This document shows, piece after piece, positions 42,273 through 50,043 of a stretch of 64,000 nucleotides of DNA. The notes beneath the pieces are model-generated. The model worked only from the letters and a program-made list of their open reading frames with translations, made no database searches and was not told where the DNA came from. A program made the translations under genes and the position numbers. The stretch's first letter is position 1; every line of letters begins with the position of its first letter. The stretch comes from Citricoccus alkalitolerans (GTDB taxonomy: Bacteria > Actinomycetota > Actinomycetes > Actinomycetales > Micrococcaceae): contig NZ_BAAALH010000002.1 in the NCBI RefSeq assembly GCF_039528175.1, forward strand, positions 1,550,001 through 1,614,000. Direction: 5' to 3'.

Positions 42273-42400
42273 ATGACCGATGGGGTGCGCCTGCTCGAGA
42301 GCCTTTCCGAGCTGGAAGGCTGGCTTGAGGAGGACACTGATTTCTACGGGCGGTGCTCCGAGGGATGCGACGCGGACCGCATCGGAAGACTGAACGCGCC
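42273..42400 (+). pseudogene. Truncated DUF6098-family gene fragment
   Basis: The frame from ATG 42273 reads MTDGVRLLESLSELEGWLEE and FYGRCSEGCDADR, matching the first 36 or so residues of the intact gene at 26788-27213 (MTDNVPLIGSLAELESLVGE, LYVRYSEGYEADQ). Even the bases before the start (GTGGACATG) agree. After this the similarity collapses, and the convergent MBL-fold gene begins at 42444. It is a 5' remnant. Confidence 0.7.
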
Positions 42401-42443
42401 TCCTCGCCCCGGAACCAGCAGGACGGCAGTACCGCAGGTACGA

Positions 42444-43187
42444 CTAATGCGCCCCGATATCCATCGCTTGACGTACCGCGGCCTCGGCGCCCTGAGTCCA
42501 CGGTTCTCCGTGGCCGGGAAGCACTGTGGTGACGCCGGTGGCGGCTATGGCGTCCAAGGACGCCATTGCCTGGTCGGCGTCTTTCGTGGCAGCCGTGGCC
42601 ACGATCTGCGGCCCGGTCCGGCCGGTGTAGGGGTCCAGGGTGACCAGGGCGTCACCGCTGATGACGGTGTCCCGGTCGGGCAGATGGAGCACGCAATGTC
42701 CATCCGTGTGGCCCGGGGTGTGCACCGCGATGGGCTGGCCAGGTATCGGCACGGGTGTTCTCGTGAGCAGGCTTTTCACATCATTGACGCCCTTGACCTT
42801 CAGAGCCCCGGCCGCAGCCATTCGGCCCAGGAACGGCAGGGACCTGGGATGCGTCAGGGGGTAGAGGAAGCGGTTGCGCTGCGGGGTGTATCGATAGGGG
42901 TGAGCGGCCAGGCGCACGTCCTGTGAGTGCACGAGAATAGGTATTCCCCATTCCTGCTGGGCCCGTGCGGCGAAACCAACATGGTCGAAATGGCCGTGGG
43001 TGAGCACCAGAGCCTTGACGTCTCCCGGGCCCCGGCCCCTCGCCTCCAATGCCTCAAGAACCATGGACCACATGCTCGGCAATCCCGCGTCCACCACGGT
43101 CAGCCCTTCCTCATCTTCGATCAGGTAGCAGTTCACGTGGGCGTGAGAGATCAGGTCAATTCCGTCAGCGGCGTTCGATGTGATCAT
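42444..43187 (-). CDS. MBL-fold metallo-hydrolase
   Basis: A 247-residue zinc hydrolase with the metal motif THGHFDH and further ligands in HTPGHTDGHCVLH, ISGDALVTLD and LPGHGEPW. Start ATG 43187 is taken because AGGAG lies 7 bases before it; the frame is open to 43355. It lacks glyoxalase II C-terminal features, so the substrate (lactone, thioester or quorum signal) is undecided. Confidence 0.85.
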   Translation of the reverse strand: MITSNAADGIDLISHAHVNCYLIEDEEGLTVVDAGLPSMWSMVLEALEARGRGPGDVKALVLTHGHFDHVGFAARAQQEWGIPILVHSQDVRLAAHPYRYTPQRNRFLYPLTHPRSLPFLGRMAAAGALKVKGVNDVKSLLTRTPVPIPGQPIAVHTPGHTDGHCVLHLPDRDTVISGDALVTLDPYTGRTGPQIVATAATKDADQAMASLDAIAATGVTTVLPGHGEPWTQGAEAAVRQAMDIGAH

Positions 43188-43348
43188 GATGTCTCCTGGA
43201 AGTGCCCGCAGCGGTCTCGTCCATCGTCGTGAAGTCAGCGTGGGCAGGTCAAGCATCCAGTGTCCTGCCACCGTCGTGGGGATCGGGTGAAGCAGTGCTC
43301 TTCGTTGGTCAAGGGCCAGTGAAATCGCCAGTGAAGTCTCGGTCAGGC

Positions 43349-43375
43349 TTGGCACTCTCGAGTGTCGAGTGCTAA
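43349..43375 (+). promoter_or_regulatory. CIRCE operator (HrcA binding site)
   Basis: TTGGCACTC-N9-GAGTGCTAA. The right half matches the CIRCE consensus exactly and the left half differs by one base. It lies about 80 bases upstream of the Hsp20 start, so HrcA should repress this gene until heat shock. The hrcA gene is not in the window. Confidence 0.85.
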
Positions 43376-43453
43376 ATTACCAAGTGCTGGGATTACCCAG
43401 TGGCCTACGCCTAGTCCCCTGTCAGACAGTGTTTGATGAAGGAGTTGATGAAG

Positions 43454-43912
43454 ATGGCTATGGGGATCGAAGATGTGTTCCGCGAGTTCGACCGGCTCGC
43501 CAGCGGCATGACGAGCGGCAGAAACGGTCTACGATCCATGCCGATGGATCTCTACCGTGATGGCGAACACTACGTGTTGGCAGCCGACCTGCCAGGGGTC
43601 GATCCGGGGTCGATCGACATCGATGTCGATGGCCAGGTGCTGACGATCCGAGCGGAGCGGACGCTATCCGCTGCTGATGGTGTCAGCTGGCTGAACCGCG
43701 AACGGCAGGGCGGGTCGTTCCTGCGCCAACTCAGCCTCGGTGAAGGCATCGATATGGACAACATCTCGGCGCACTACGCCAATGGTGTGCTCAGTGTGAC
43801 CCTTCCGGTGACCGAGCGCGCCAAGTCGCGCAAGATCGAGATCATCACCGATCGCGACAACGTGTTGGAGCAGGACGTGACGCCGTTGCAGCAACACGCC
43901 GTCGAACAGTAA
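43454..43912 (+). CDS. Hsp20 / alpha-crystallin-family small heat shock protein
   Basis: A 152-residue holdase. The alpha-crystallin domain spans about residues 35-135: MDLYRDGEHYVLAADLPGVD, IDIDVDGQVLTIRAERT, GSFLRQLSLGEGIDMDNISA and YANGVLSVTLPVTERAK. ATG 43454 lies 9 bases after GGAG; ATG 43448 is an alternative. A CIRCE operator upstream puts it under HrcA. A small acidic protein gene follows. Confidence 0.93.
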   Translation: MAMGIEDVFREFDRLASGMTSGRNGLRSMPMDLYRDGEHYVLAADLPGVDPGSIDIDVDGQVLTIRAERTLSAADGVSWLNRERQGGSFLRQLSLGEGIDMDNISAHYANGVLSVTLPVTERAKSRKIEIITDRDNVLEQDVTPLQQHAVEQ

Positions 43913-44002
43913 ATCCTGGAACTGGTGACGGTGGTGGTGAGGCGCAGGTCTCGCCACCACCGGACCCGGTCACAGAAATGGACCACTTGCGGGAGGACGA
44001 TC

Positions 44003-44209
44003 ATGTGCGAGGACGGCATCATTCCACCGGCTCATCCGGAAGCCGCAGAGGCCGACATGGTTGAACAGGAGCTCCCCGTCCAGCCTGACAGTGAAGACGA
44101 GGCCGTCGTGGACCGGAAGCCACCGGTGGAAGCCAACGACGCCGACGTCGTGGAACAGCTGACCGTTTATCCCCTGGACGAGGAAGACGAATACCCCCAC
44201 GACGCCTGA
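44003..44209 (+). CDS. Small acidic hypothetical protein
   Basis: A 68-residue, very acidic protein with two related halves (EADMVEQELPVQPDSEDEAV and NDADVVEQLTVYPLDEEDEY), suggesting an internal duplication. ATG 44003 has GGGAGG 6 bases upstream. It follows the Hsp20 gene by 90 bases and may share its transcript. No known family. Confidence 0.6.
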   Translation: MCEDGIIPPAHPEAAEADMVEQELPVQPDSEDEAVVDRKPPVEANDADVVEQLTVYPLDEEDEYPHDA

Positions 44210-44265
44210 CACCCTGTGTCGCCGGCGGGCGTCCCTCAGCGACGCCGCCACGGGCGGCGCACTGC

Positions 44266-44991
44266 TCAGGCAGGTCGAGGAACACCGAGCCGGGTGTGGA
44301 CGGCGGGTGCAGCGTGCACGAGCGGCTCTTCGGTCGGTGACGGCAGTCCGACCCAGCGCAGCGGTGCGGTCAGCCTCCCGGTGGCGGTGGCCGCGTGCAG
44401 GGGCCAGGGCTCATGGACGACCGGGGTACGCCAGAGGACTCCCGCTCGCCGGTGATAGGCCGACCAGCGTCCGGTGATGCTCTCGACCAACGGCGTCCGC
44501 TCCGTAGCATCCAGCGGCCGACCGACGTCCACGCTGGCCTGGAACCAGTCGTCCGGCCGTGAGCGGAGCCAGCCGGGTGTGCCGAATCGGTAGGCCCAGC
44601 GCGCGCCGTCCACGGAATGGGACGAGTGGGAACGTTCATAGGGCAGCCCGAGGCTGCGCAGGGCGGCGACGAAGGTGAGCCGGGGCACGACCATCCCGAG
44701 GAACCAGATGCCGTCTCGTCCGTCCTGTGTACGCACGTAGGCACGCACGTTGAGTTCTGGGAAGGTGCCCCATCCCGGCGGTGGCGGGAGACCTGGGGGC
44801 CGGACCCGCGCCATGCGGAACGGGGTGATGCCGATCCACGTGCGCCCGTCCCATTCCTGCACCGTGAGTTCCTGGGGAACCAGACTCTGGACGGTCGCGA
44901 CATCGTAGGACCAGTGCAGGAACGTGAGGCACTGCCAGTCCTGGAAATTGAGGGGGAAACGGACCGCATGATCGGGAATTCGTCCACTCAT
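44266..44991 (-). CDS. DUF2071/YqjF-family protein
   Basis: A 241-residue protein with the family start FLHWSYDVATVQSLVPQELT, EWDGRTWIGITPFRMARVRP, FPELNVRAYVRTQDGRDGIW and the later WRTPVVHEPWPLHAA. The acetoacetate-decarboxylase-like fold is typical of the family. Function unknown. It converges on the small acidic protein gene. Confidence 0.82.
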   Translation of the reverse strand: MSGRIPDHAVRFPLNFQDWQCLTFLHWSYDVATVQSLVPQELTVQEWDGRTWIGITPFRMARVRPPGLPPPPGWGTFPELNVRAYVRTQDGRDGIWFLGMVVPRLTFVAALRSLGLPYERSHSSHSVDGARWAYRFGTPGWLRSRPDDWFQASVDVGRPLDATERTPLVESITGRWSAYHRRAGVLWRTPVVHEPWPLHAATATGRLTAPLRWVGLPSPTEEPLVHAAPAVHTRLGVPRPA

Positions 44992-45159
44992 GGTCGGTGG
45001 CGGTCCCTTCAGTCGCGTTTGCGCCAGTCTAGGGAGACGCGGCGTTCGAAAGAAACGACTGGGCGAGTCGTCGGACGAAAAAGCCTATATACAGGTCACG
45101 GAGCAGACTTACGATGTGACGGAAGGCCTCTTCGGCCGGGAGCGACCCGAAAGGTTGTC

Positions 45160-45876
45160 ATGAAGCGATCTATCGCCGATCAAAGTCTCGAGGAGCTCGG
45201 TGGCAGGCTGAGCGTGCTGACGCGGCAACGGAAAGACCACATCGAGCTGGACCGCCTCCTGCGGCAGCTGGACGGAGCGGAGGCCTCCACGCAGGGACGG
45301 GTTCTGCTGCAGATCTACCGGTTGGTGTTCCCGCATGCCTTCGCCGAAGAGGCGGTGTTGTGGCCGGTGATGCGCCGGATCCTCCCGGACGGGCCCGAGC
45401 TGACCTTGGAGGTGGAGCGCGAGCACCAGGAGGTCAACGAGCTCGTCACCGCCCTCGAGACCACGTCCGCCGAGGATGCCGGCCGCGAACGCCTCCTCGC
45501 CCGGCTGGCCGAGGTGCTGCGGGAGGACGTGCGGGACGAAGAGGACGTCCTACTCCCGCGGCTGCAGGAGAAGCTGGGCCCGGCCCGGTTGCGCAGTCTC
45601 GGCCTGGCCTGGGAGGTGGTCCGCCGCACCGCACCCACCCGCGCCCACCCCGTGGTGGCCCGGCGCCCGCCCGGCAATGTCGTCGCCGCCGTCCCACTGT
45701 CGCTGCTCGACCGGCTCCGGGATCTCGTGGACGCCGCAATACTCCGCAGCCCCGAGCGCGGCCCTGCCGGTCTGCACCGGTTGAGCACCAGCCTGGCCAC
45801 TCTGGCCCACCGGGTCGAGCATCTGCCCCTGATGCGCCGGGGAGAGGACCCGTCCACCGCCCGCGCGGCCCACTGA
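45160..45876 (+). CDS. Hemerythrin-domain protein
   Basis: A 238-residue protein. Residues 1 to about 150 form a hemerythrin-like HHE four-helix bundle with possible ligands in LTRQRKDHIELDRLL (His, Asp), FPHAFAEEAVLWPVM (His, Glu), EVEREHQEVNEL (His, Glu) and DVRDEEDVLLPRL. The canonical final His is replaced in this last segment (DEEDVLL), so iron loading may be altered. The remaining 85 residues are basic and unassigned. ATG 45160 has AAGG upstream. Roles in oxygen, NO or iron sensing are known in the family. Confidence 0.8.
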   Translation: MKRSIADQSLEELGGRLSVLTRQRKDHIELDRLLRQLDGAEASTQGRVLLQIYRLVFPHAFAEEAVLWPVMRRILPDGPELTLEVEREHQEVNELVTALETTSAEDAGRERLLARLAEVLREDVRDEEDVLLPRLQEKLGPARLRSLGLAWEVVRRTAPTRAHPVVARRPPGNVVAAVPLSLLDRLRDLVDAAILRSPERGPAGLHRLSTSLATLAHRVEHLPLMRRGEDPSTARAAH

Positions 45877-46000
45877 TCGCCTCCCCCGAGTTACAGCCGG
45901 GCCCTGGTGGTCGGCTACCGTCGCACGACTGTGTAATTGGTGCTGTGCCCCGTGGACCTGGGGCACTTGAGCCGGACGAGCGACGGCGAGCACGAGGATC

Positions 46001-47239
46001 GTGAAGGAATCAGCCGGAGACGTGCTGACCGCACCATTCCATGCCGGACACCAGTTGTCCGGACCGTTCCGCGTGGAGGGAGCCCGCCCCGGAGACCTGC
46101 TGGTCGTGGACATCGCCGACGTCGGTCCCTTGGCGACGGATCAGCACGGCCCGCCGGCTGGCGAGGGCTGGGGGTACACCGGGATTTTCGCGCCGGCCCA
46201 CGGCGGTGGTTTCCTGCACGAACACTTCCCGGACGCCCACAAGGCGGTCTGGGACTTCGACGGCGGACGGGCCACCTCGCGGCACATTCCCGGGGTGTCC
46301 TTCGCCGGGGCCCCGCATCCTGGCGTGATGGGCACCTCGCCCTCCGCGGAGTTGTTGAGCCGGTGGAACAGGCGGGAGGCCCGGCTGGTGGCCCGCAACC
46401 CGTTCCGAGTCCCACCGCTGGCCGTGCCGCCGCTGGCGAAGGGAGCCCTGCTGGGTGGAGTCTCAGAGAGCGATGCGGCCCGGATCGCGGTGGAGGCAGC
46501 CCAGACGACTCCGCCGCGGGAGAACGGTGGAAACCAGGACATCAAGGACCTCACCCGGGGTAGCCGGGTCTTCTATCCGGTATTCGTGGACGGCGCGAAT
46601 TTGTCCATGGGAGACCTGCACTTCTCCCAGGGGGATGGAGAGATCACGCTGTGTGGGGCGATCGAGATGGGTGGGTATGTGGATGTGCACGTGGATCTCA
46701 TCCCGGACGGGATGAACACCTACCGGGTCGAGGGGCAGGCCATCTTCGTGCCGGGGAACCAGGCACCGCCCTATGACGACTGGGTCAGCTTCACCGGCAT
46801 CTCGGTGACCGTGGACGGGCGGCAGGAGTACCTCGACCCCTACGTGGCGTACCAACGGGCCTGCGTGCAGGCCATCGAGTATCTCTCGGCCTTCGGCTAC
46901 TCCCGTGAACAGGCCTATCTGTTGCTGGGGGCAGCGCCGGTGGAGGCGCACCTGTCCAGCGTCGTGGACATCCCCAACGCCTGCGCCATCCTCTACCTTC
47001 CCACTGCCATCTTCGAGTTCGACATTCGTCCCAGCACGTCCGGTCCGCACCAGGTCGTCTCACAGCTGCGTCCACCGCGCGCGGCGGCATCCGACCTGCC
47101 TCGGGCCGACGTATTCCGGGCAGTCCCCAAGGACAAGCGTGCCCTGCTGCCGGCAGCCCGCCGGCTCGTCGGCCAGGCGGCCCGCCCGGTAGGTGTGGCC
47201 TTCGGACGACTCCGCGATCTACTGGCGAACAGGTCTTGA
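46001..47239 (+). CDS. Acetamidase/formamidase-family hydrolase, short N-terminus
   Basis: A 412-residue FmdA/AmdA homologue hydrolysing short amides to ammonia. It has LSGPFRVEGARPGDLLVVDI, GGGFLHEHFPDAHKAVWDF, ATSRHIPGVSFAG, PHPGVMGTSPS, GSRVFYPVFVDGANLSMGDL and HFSQGDGEITLCGAIEM. The family usually has about 60 residues before the first of these. Here an in-frame stop at 45968-45970 limits the protein to GTG 46001, so that segment is missing. A basic C-terminal extension of about 50 residues is present. Activity is therefore uncertain. An alcohol dehydrogenase gene follows 60 bases later. Confidence 0.82.
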   Translation: MKESAGDVLTAPFHAGHQLSGPFRVEGARPGDLLVVDIADVGPLATDQHGPPAGEGWGYTGIFAPAHGGGFLHEHFPDAHKAVWDFDGGRATSRHIPGVSFAGAPHPGVMGTSPSAELLSRWNRREARLVARNPFRVPPLAVPPLAKGALLGGVSESDAARIAVEAAQTTPPRENGGNQDIKDLTRGSRVFYPVFVDGANLSMGDLHFSQGDGEITLCGAIEMGGYVDVHVDLIPDGMNTYRVEGQAIFVPGNQAPPYDDWVSFTGISVTVDGRQEYLDPYVAYQRACVQAIEYLSAFGYSREQAYLLLGAAPVEAHLSSVVDIPNACAILYLPTAIFEFDIRPSTSGPHQVVSQLRPPRAAASDLPRADVFRAVPKDKRALLPAARRLVGQAARPVGVAFGRLRDLLANRS

Positions 47240-47299
47240 CCCGCCCCGACGTCACACGCCACGGTAGGACCTCTCAAGACCACGGCAGGAGGCGACAAC

Positions 47300-48448
47300 G
47301 TGCGTGCGATGGCGTACCGGGGACCGTACAAGGTCCGGGTCGAGGACAGGGACATGCCCTGCATCGAGCATCCCAACGATGCCATCGTCAAGGTGTCCCT
47401 GGCCGCCATCTGCGGCTCGGACCTGCACCTGTACCACGGCATGATGCCGGACACCCGGGTCGGGCACACCTTCGGGCACGAGTTCGTCGGCAGCGTGCAT
47501 GAGGTCGGACCCTCGGTGCAGAACCTCAAACCGGGGGACCGGGTCATGGTGCCCTTTAACGTGTATTGCGGTTCCTGTTACTTCTGCGCTCGTGGGCTGT
47601 ATTCCAACTGTCACAACGTCAACGCCAACGCCACTGCTGTGGGCGGGATCTACGGATACTCCCACACCTGCGGGGGCTACGACGGCGGCCAGGGCGAGTA
47701 TGTGCGCGTCCCGTTCGCCGACGTGGGGCCAGCCCTGATCCCCGAGTGGATGCACGAGGAGGATGCGGTCTTGCTCACCGATGCCGTGGCCACCGGGTAC
47801 TTCGGTGCGCAGCTCGCCGACATCGCCGAAGGAGACACCGTCGTGGTCTTCGGCGCCGGCCCCATCGGGCTGTTCGCGGCCCAGTCCAGCTGGCTGATGG
47901 GCGCCGGACGCGTCATCGTCGTGGACCACCTCGAGTACCGGTTAGAGAAGGCCCGCACCCTCGCGCATGCCGAGGTCTACAACTTCGCCGAGTACGACGA
48001 CATCGTTGTGGAGCTGAAGAAGGCAACCGACTACTTGGGGGCGGACGTGGCCATCGACGCGGTCGGTGCCGAGGCCGACGGAAATCTCCTCCAGCACGTC
48101 ACGTCCGCCAAGTTCAAGTTGCAAGGCGGATCCCCGGTGGCCCTGAACTGGGCCATCGACGCCGTACGCAAGGGCGGGACGATTTCCATCATGGGCGCCT
48201 ACGGCCCGATGTTCAGCGCGGTGAAGTTCGGAGACGCACTCAACAAGGGCCTCACCCTGCGGATGAACCAGTGCCCGGTCAAGCGCCAGTGGCCACGCCT
48301 GTTCGAGCACGTGCGCAACGGCTACCTCACGCCCAGGGAGATCGTCACCCATCGGGTGCCGCTGGAGCACATCGCCGAGGGATACCATCTGTTCTCCTCC
48401 AAACTCGACGGCTGCATCAAGACCCTGGTGCTGCCCCACGCCGGCTGA
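47300..48448 (+). CDS. Zinc-dependent alcohol/formaldehyde-type dehydrogenase
   Basis: A 382-residue medium-chain dehydrogenase. Catalytic zinc ligands are in ICGSDLHLYHG (Cys) and GHTFGHEFVG (His, Glu). The structural zinc site reads CGSCYFCARGLYSNC (four Cys). The NAD-binding loop is VVVFGAGPIGLFAAQSS. Long spacing before KGGTISIMGAYG matches the glutathione-independent formaldehyde dehydrogenase-like group. GTG 47300 has AGGAGG 7 bases upstream. It is coupled to a hypothetical gene 16 bases downstream. Confidence 0.9.
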   Translation: MRAMAYRGPYKVRVEDRDMPCIEHPNDAIVKVSLAAICGSDLHLYHGMMPDTRVGHTFGHEFVGSVHEVGPSVQNLKPGDRVMVPFNVYCGSCYFCARGLYSNCHNVNANATAVGGIYGYSHTCGGYDGGQGEYVRVPFADVGPALIPEWMHEEDAVLLTDAVATGYFGAQLADIAEGDTVVVFGAGPIGLFAAQSSWLMGAGRVIVVDHLEYRLEKARTLAHAEVYNFAEYDDIVVELKKATDYLGADVAIDAVGAEADGNLLQHVTSAKFKLQGGSPVALNWAIDAVRKGGTISIMGAYGPMFSAVKFGDALNKGLTLRMNQCPVKRQWPRLFEHVRNGYLTPREIVTHRVPLEHIAEGYHLFSSKLDGCIKTLVLPHAG

Positions 48449-48464
48449 GAGGCAAGGAGTCACC

Positions 48465-49097
48465 ATGCCGCCGACCTCCGACAGGTCCGCCCCCGCCACG
48501 CCCTACGTCGCGGACCGCCTGTCCCGCGGGAAAACCAGCGCGCAATTACGCGCGGAGATCCCGGGCTGGGGCATCGACCTCGACCCTGCCGACCGACCGT
48601 CCGTCCCGCGGGAGCGGCGGGACTTGGAGACCGGGGCCCACTGGGAGTTCCCCGAACGCCAGCCCGAGCGGTGGCCCCGGGAGCGTTCGATCGAGCACCA
48701 GGACCTGACCCCCGTCTTCGGGACCGCGCAACCACCCCGGGGGATCTCCGCCCCGCTGCGCAGATGGGCCTACACCTACAGTGAGGCCCGCGCGGCACAC
48801 TGGCTGGGCTTGCTGGCCGCCGACCGAATCGAGGCCGCAGAGCACCACGTGCGGTCGCTGTTCACGGCACGGCCGGACAACCCCCTGAGCCAGACCGGAT
48901 TGCGCGCCGAGGTAACCGGGCACGGGTTCTCCTCCCGCGCCGGCACCCGCCGCGCGGACACCTCGCACCAGTGGATCGACCCGCTGCTGGTCGCCGGCCC
49001 CTGGCTCCTGGCCAGTGGCGCCGTGGCCGGGGTGGCGCGGGTACTGGTGAAACGATGGAGTCGCAAGCCGGCAGGCAACGACCCCGCCTCATCTTGA
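48465..49097 (+). CDS. Hypothetical protein linked to the alcohol dehydrogenase
   Basis: A 210-residue protein. Its conserved-looking part is PYVADRLSRGKTSAQLRAEI with PGWGIDLDPADRPSVPRE and GAHWEFPERQPERWPRE. Near the C-terminus is one possible membrane helix (LLVAGPWLLASGAVAGVARVLV). ATG 48465 has AAGGAG upstream, 16 bases after the dehydrogenase stop. From memory, similar proteins accompany such dehydrogenases in other genomes. Function unknown. Confidence 0.65.
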   Translation: MPPTSDRSAPATPYVADRLSRGKTSAQLRAEIPGWGIDLDPADRPSVPRERRDLETGAHWEFPERQPERWPRERSIEHQDLTPVFGTAQPPRGISAPLRRWAYTYSEARAAHWLGLLAADRIEAAEHHVRSLFTARPDNPLSQTGLRAEVTGHGFSSRAGTRRADTSHQWIDPLLVAGPWLLASGAVAGVARVLVKRWSRKPAGNDPASS

Positions 49098-49128
49098 GCA
49101 CGAGTTGGAACAGAGAAGGAGCGTCTGC

Positions 49129-49302
49129 ATGTCACGTCACAACACCGAAGGCGAACACCACAACGAGTCGAGGCCCCAGCAGATCCTCCGGGAGGCAGTC
49201 GACGAGGAGGGGGTTTCAGACGAGGAGGCGGTACTGGCCTACAACGCGAACGCCGACCGCCAGGACGAGGCGGAGAATCGCGGCGCGACCCGGGAAGACT
49301 AG
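49129..49302 (+). CDS. Small acidic hypothetical protein
   Basis: A 57-residue, charged protein (QILREAVDEEGVSDEEAVLA) without a recognised family. ATG 49129 has GAAGGAG 7 bases upstream. It follows the dehydrogenase-linked gene by 31 bases. Confidence 0.55.
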   Translation: MSRHNTEGEHHNESRPQQILREAVDEEGVSDEEAVLAYNANADRQDEAENRGATRED

Positions 49303-49322
49303 TGACCGGCTCCGCCTCGAAG

Positions 49323-49373
49323 CCGGGGGAGAAGGCTACCGGCACCTGCTAGGACAGGCTCAACAAGGAGTAG
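49323..49373 (+). pseudogene. Decayed 3' end of a second Mn-catalase gene
   Basis: The frame reads GEKATGTC, a TAG, then DRLNKE and a TAG, against VEKAAGTVQDKLNKE and stop at the end of the intact Mn-catalase (24345-25226). Over these 16 codons 39 of 48 bases agree. Nothing similar is visible upstream. It lies just before the run of N. Confidence 0.5.
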
Positions 49374-49413
49374 TCCGAGCCGTCGCGCCTGCACGGTCGC
49401 GACGCTCTTTCGG

Positions 49414-49455
49414 NNNNNNNNNNNNNNNNNNNNNNNNNNNNNNNNNNNNNNNNNN
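49414..49455. other. Assembly gap (42 N)
   Basis: Unknown bases. The true length and content are unknown, so a gene or repeat could be missing between the Mn-catalase remnant and the LpqN-like gene. Confidence 0.99.
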
Positions 49456-49548
49456 GCGGCCCGGCCGTTTGGCCCCTAGCGTGGTTCACAAGGAATTCAC
49501 CCTCCGTTGCCACTGCTCAGGCCTTGGAGGGGAACGGGAGGAGAGTAC

Positions 49549-50043
49549 ATGCGGACACTGACCATGGACCTGCCGGAGGACTGGGTCAGGTACCCCGTGG
49601 ACGGTTTCCACCTCGTGGCCGCAGCGCCGGTGACGGGGTCCGCCGAGAACTGGGCGGGGGCACCCGGCCCAAACGCTGCCCCGACCGCACGCGAACCGGA
49701 ACTGGCCCCGAGCATCATGGCCACCACCTACGCTGGCGAACCAGCCGGGCTGTGCGGCGTGGACCGCCTCTACGTGGTCGAGGACGTCACCTGCACCGTC
49801 GGCGGCTATCCAGCGCGCCGGATGGACCTGACCCGCTGGACTGGCCGCAACAACATCTTCACCCGCCGCTGGCTGGTCCAGCAGGCCCTCGCCGAAGGCC
49901 GGGCCACCCTGGAGATCAGCGCCAGCTGCCTAATCAGCGACTACGAGCACTTCACCGCCGTCTTCGACGCGGTTATCGCCAGCGCCTGGTTCACACCGGA
50001 CGAGGTCTCAGCAGAAAGCGCCCCGCTCCGGGCCGTGGCCTGA
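49549..50043 (+). CDS. LpqN/DcrB-like (Mog1/PsbP fold) protein
   Basis: A 164-residue protein without signal peptide. DLPEDWVRYPVDGFHLVAAA at the start, YVVEDVTCTVGGYPARRMDL in the middle and SCLISDYEHFTAVFDAVIASAWF at the end resemble LpqN/LpqT lipoprotein domains and related effector chaperones. The missing signal suggests a cytoplasmic role. ATG 49549 has GGGAGGAG upstream. The next gene starts within its stop codon (TGATG), so the two are coupled. Confidence 0.55.
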   Translation: MRTLTMDLPEDWVRYPVDGFHLVAAAPVTGSAENWAGAPGPNAAPTAREPELAPSIMATTYAGEPAGLCGVDRLYVVEDVTCTVGGYPARRMDLTRWTGRNNIFTRRWLVQQALAEGRATLEISASCLISDYEHFTAVFDAVIASAWFTPDEVSAESAPLRAVA

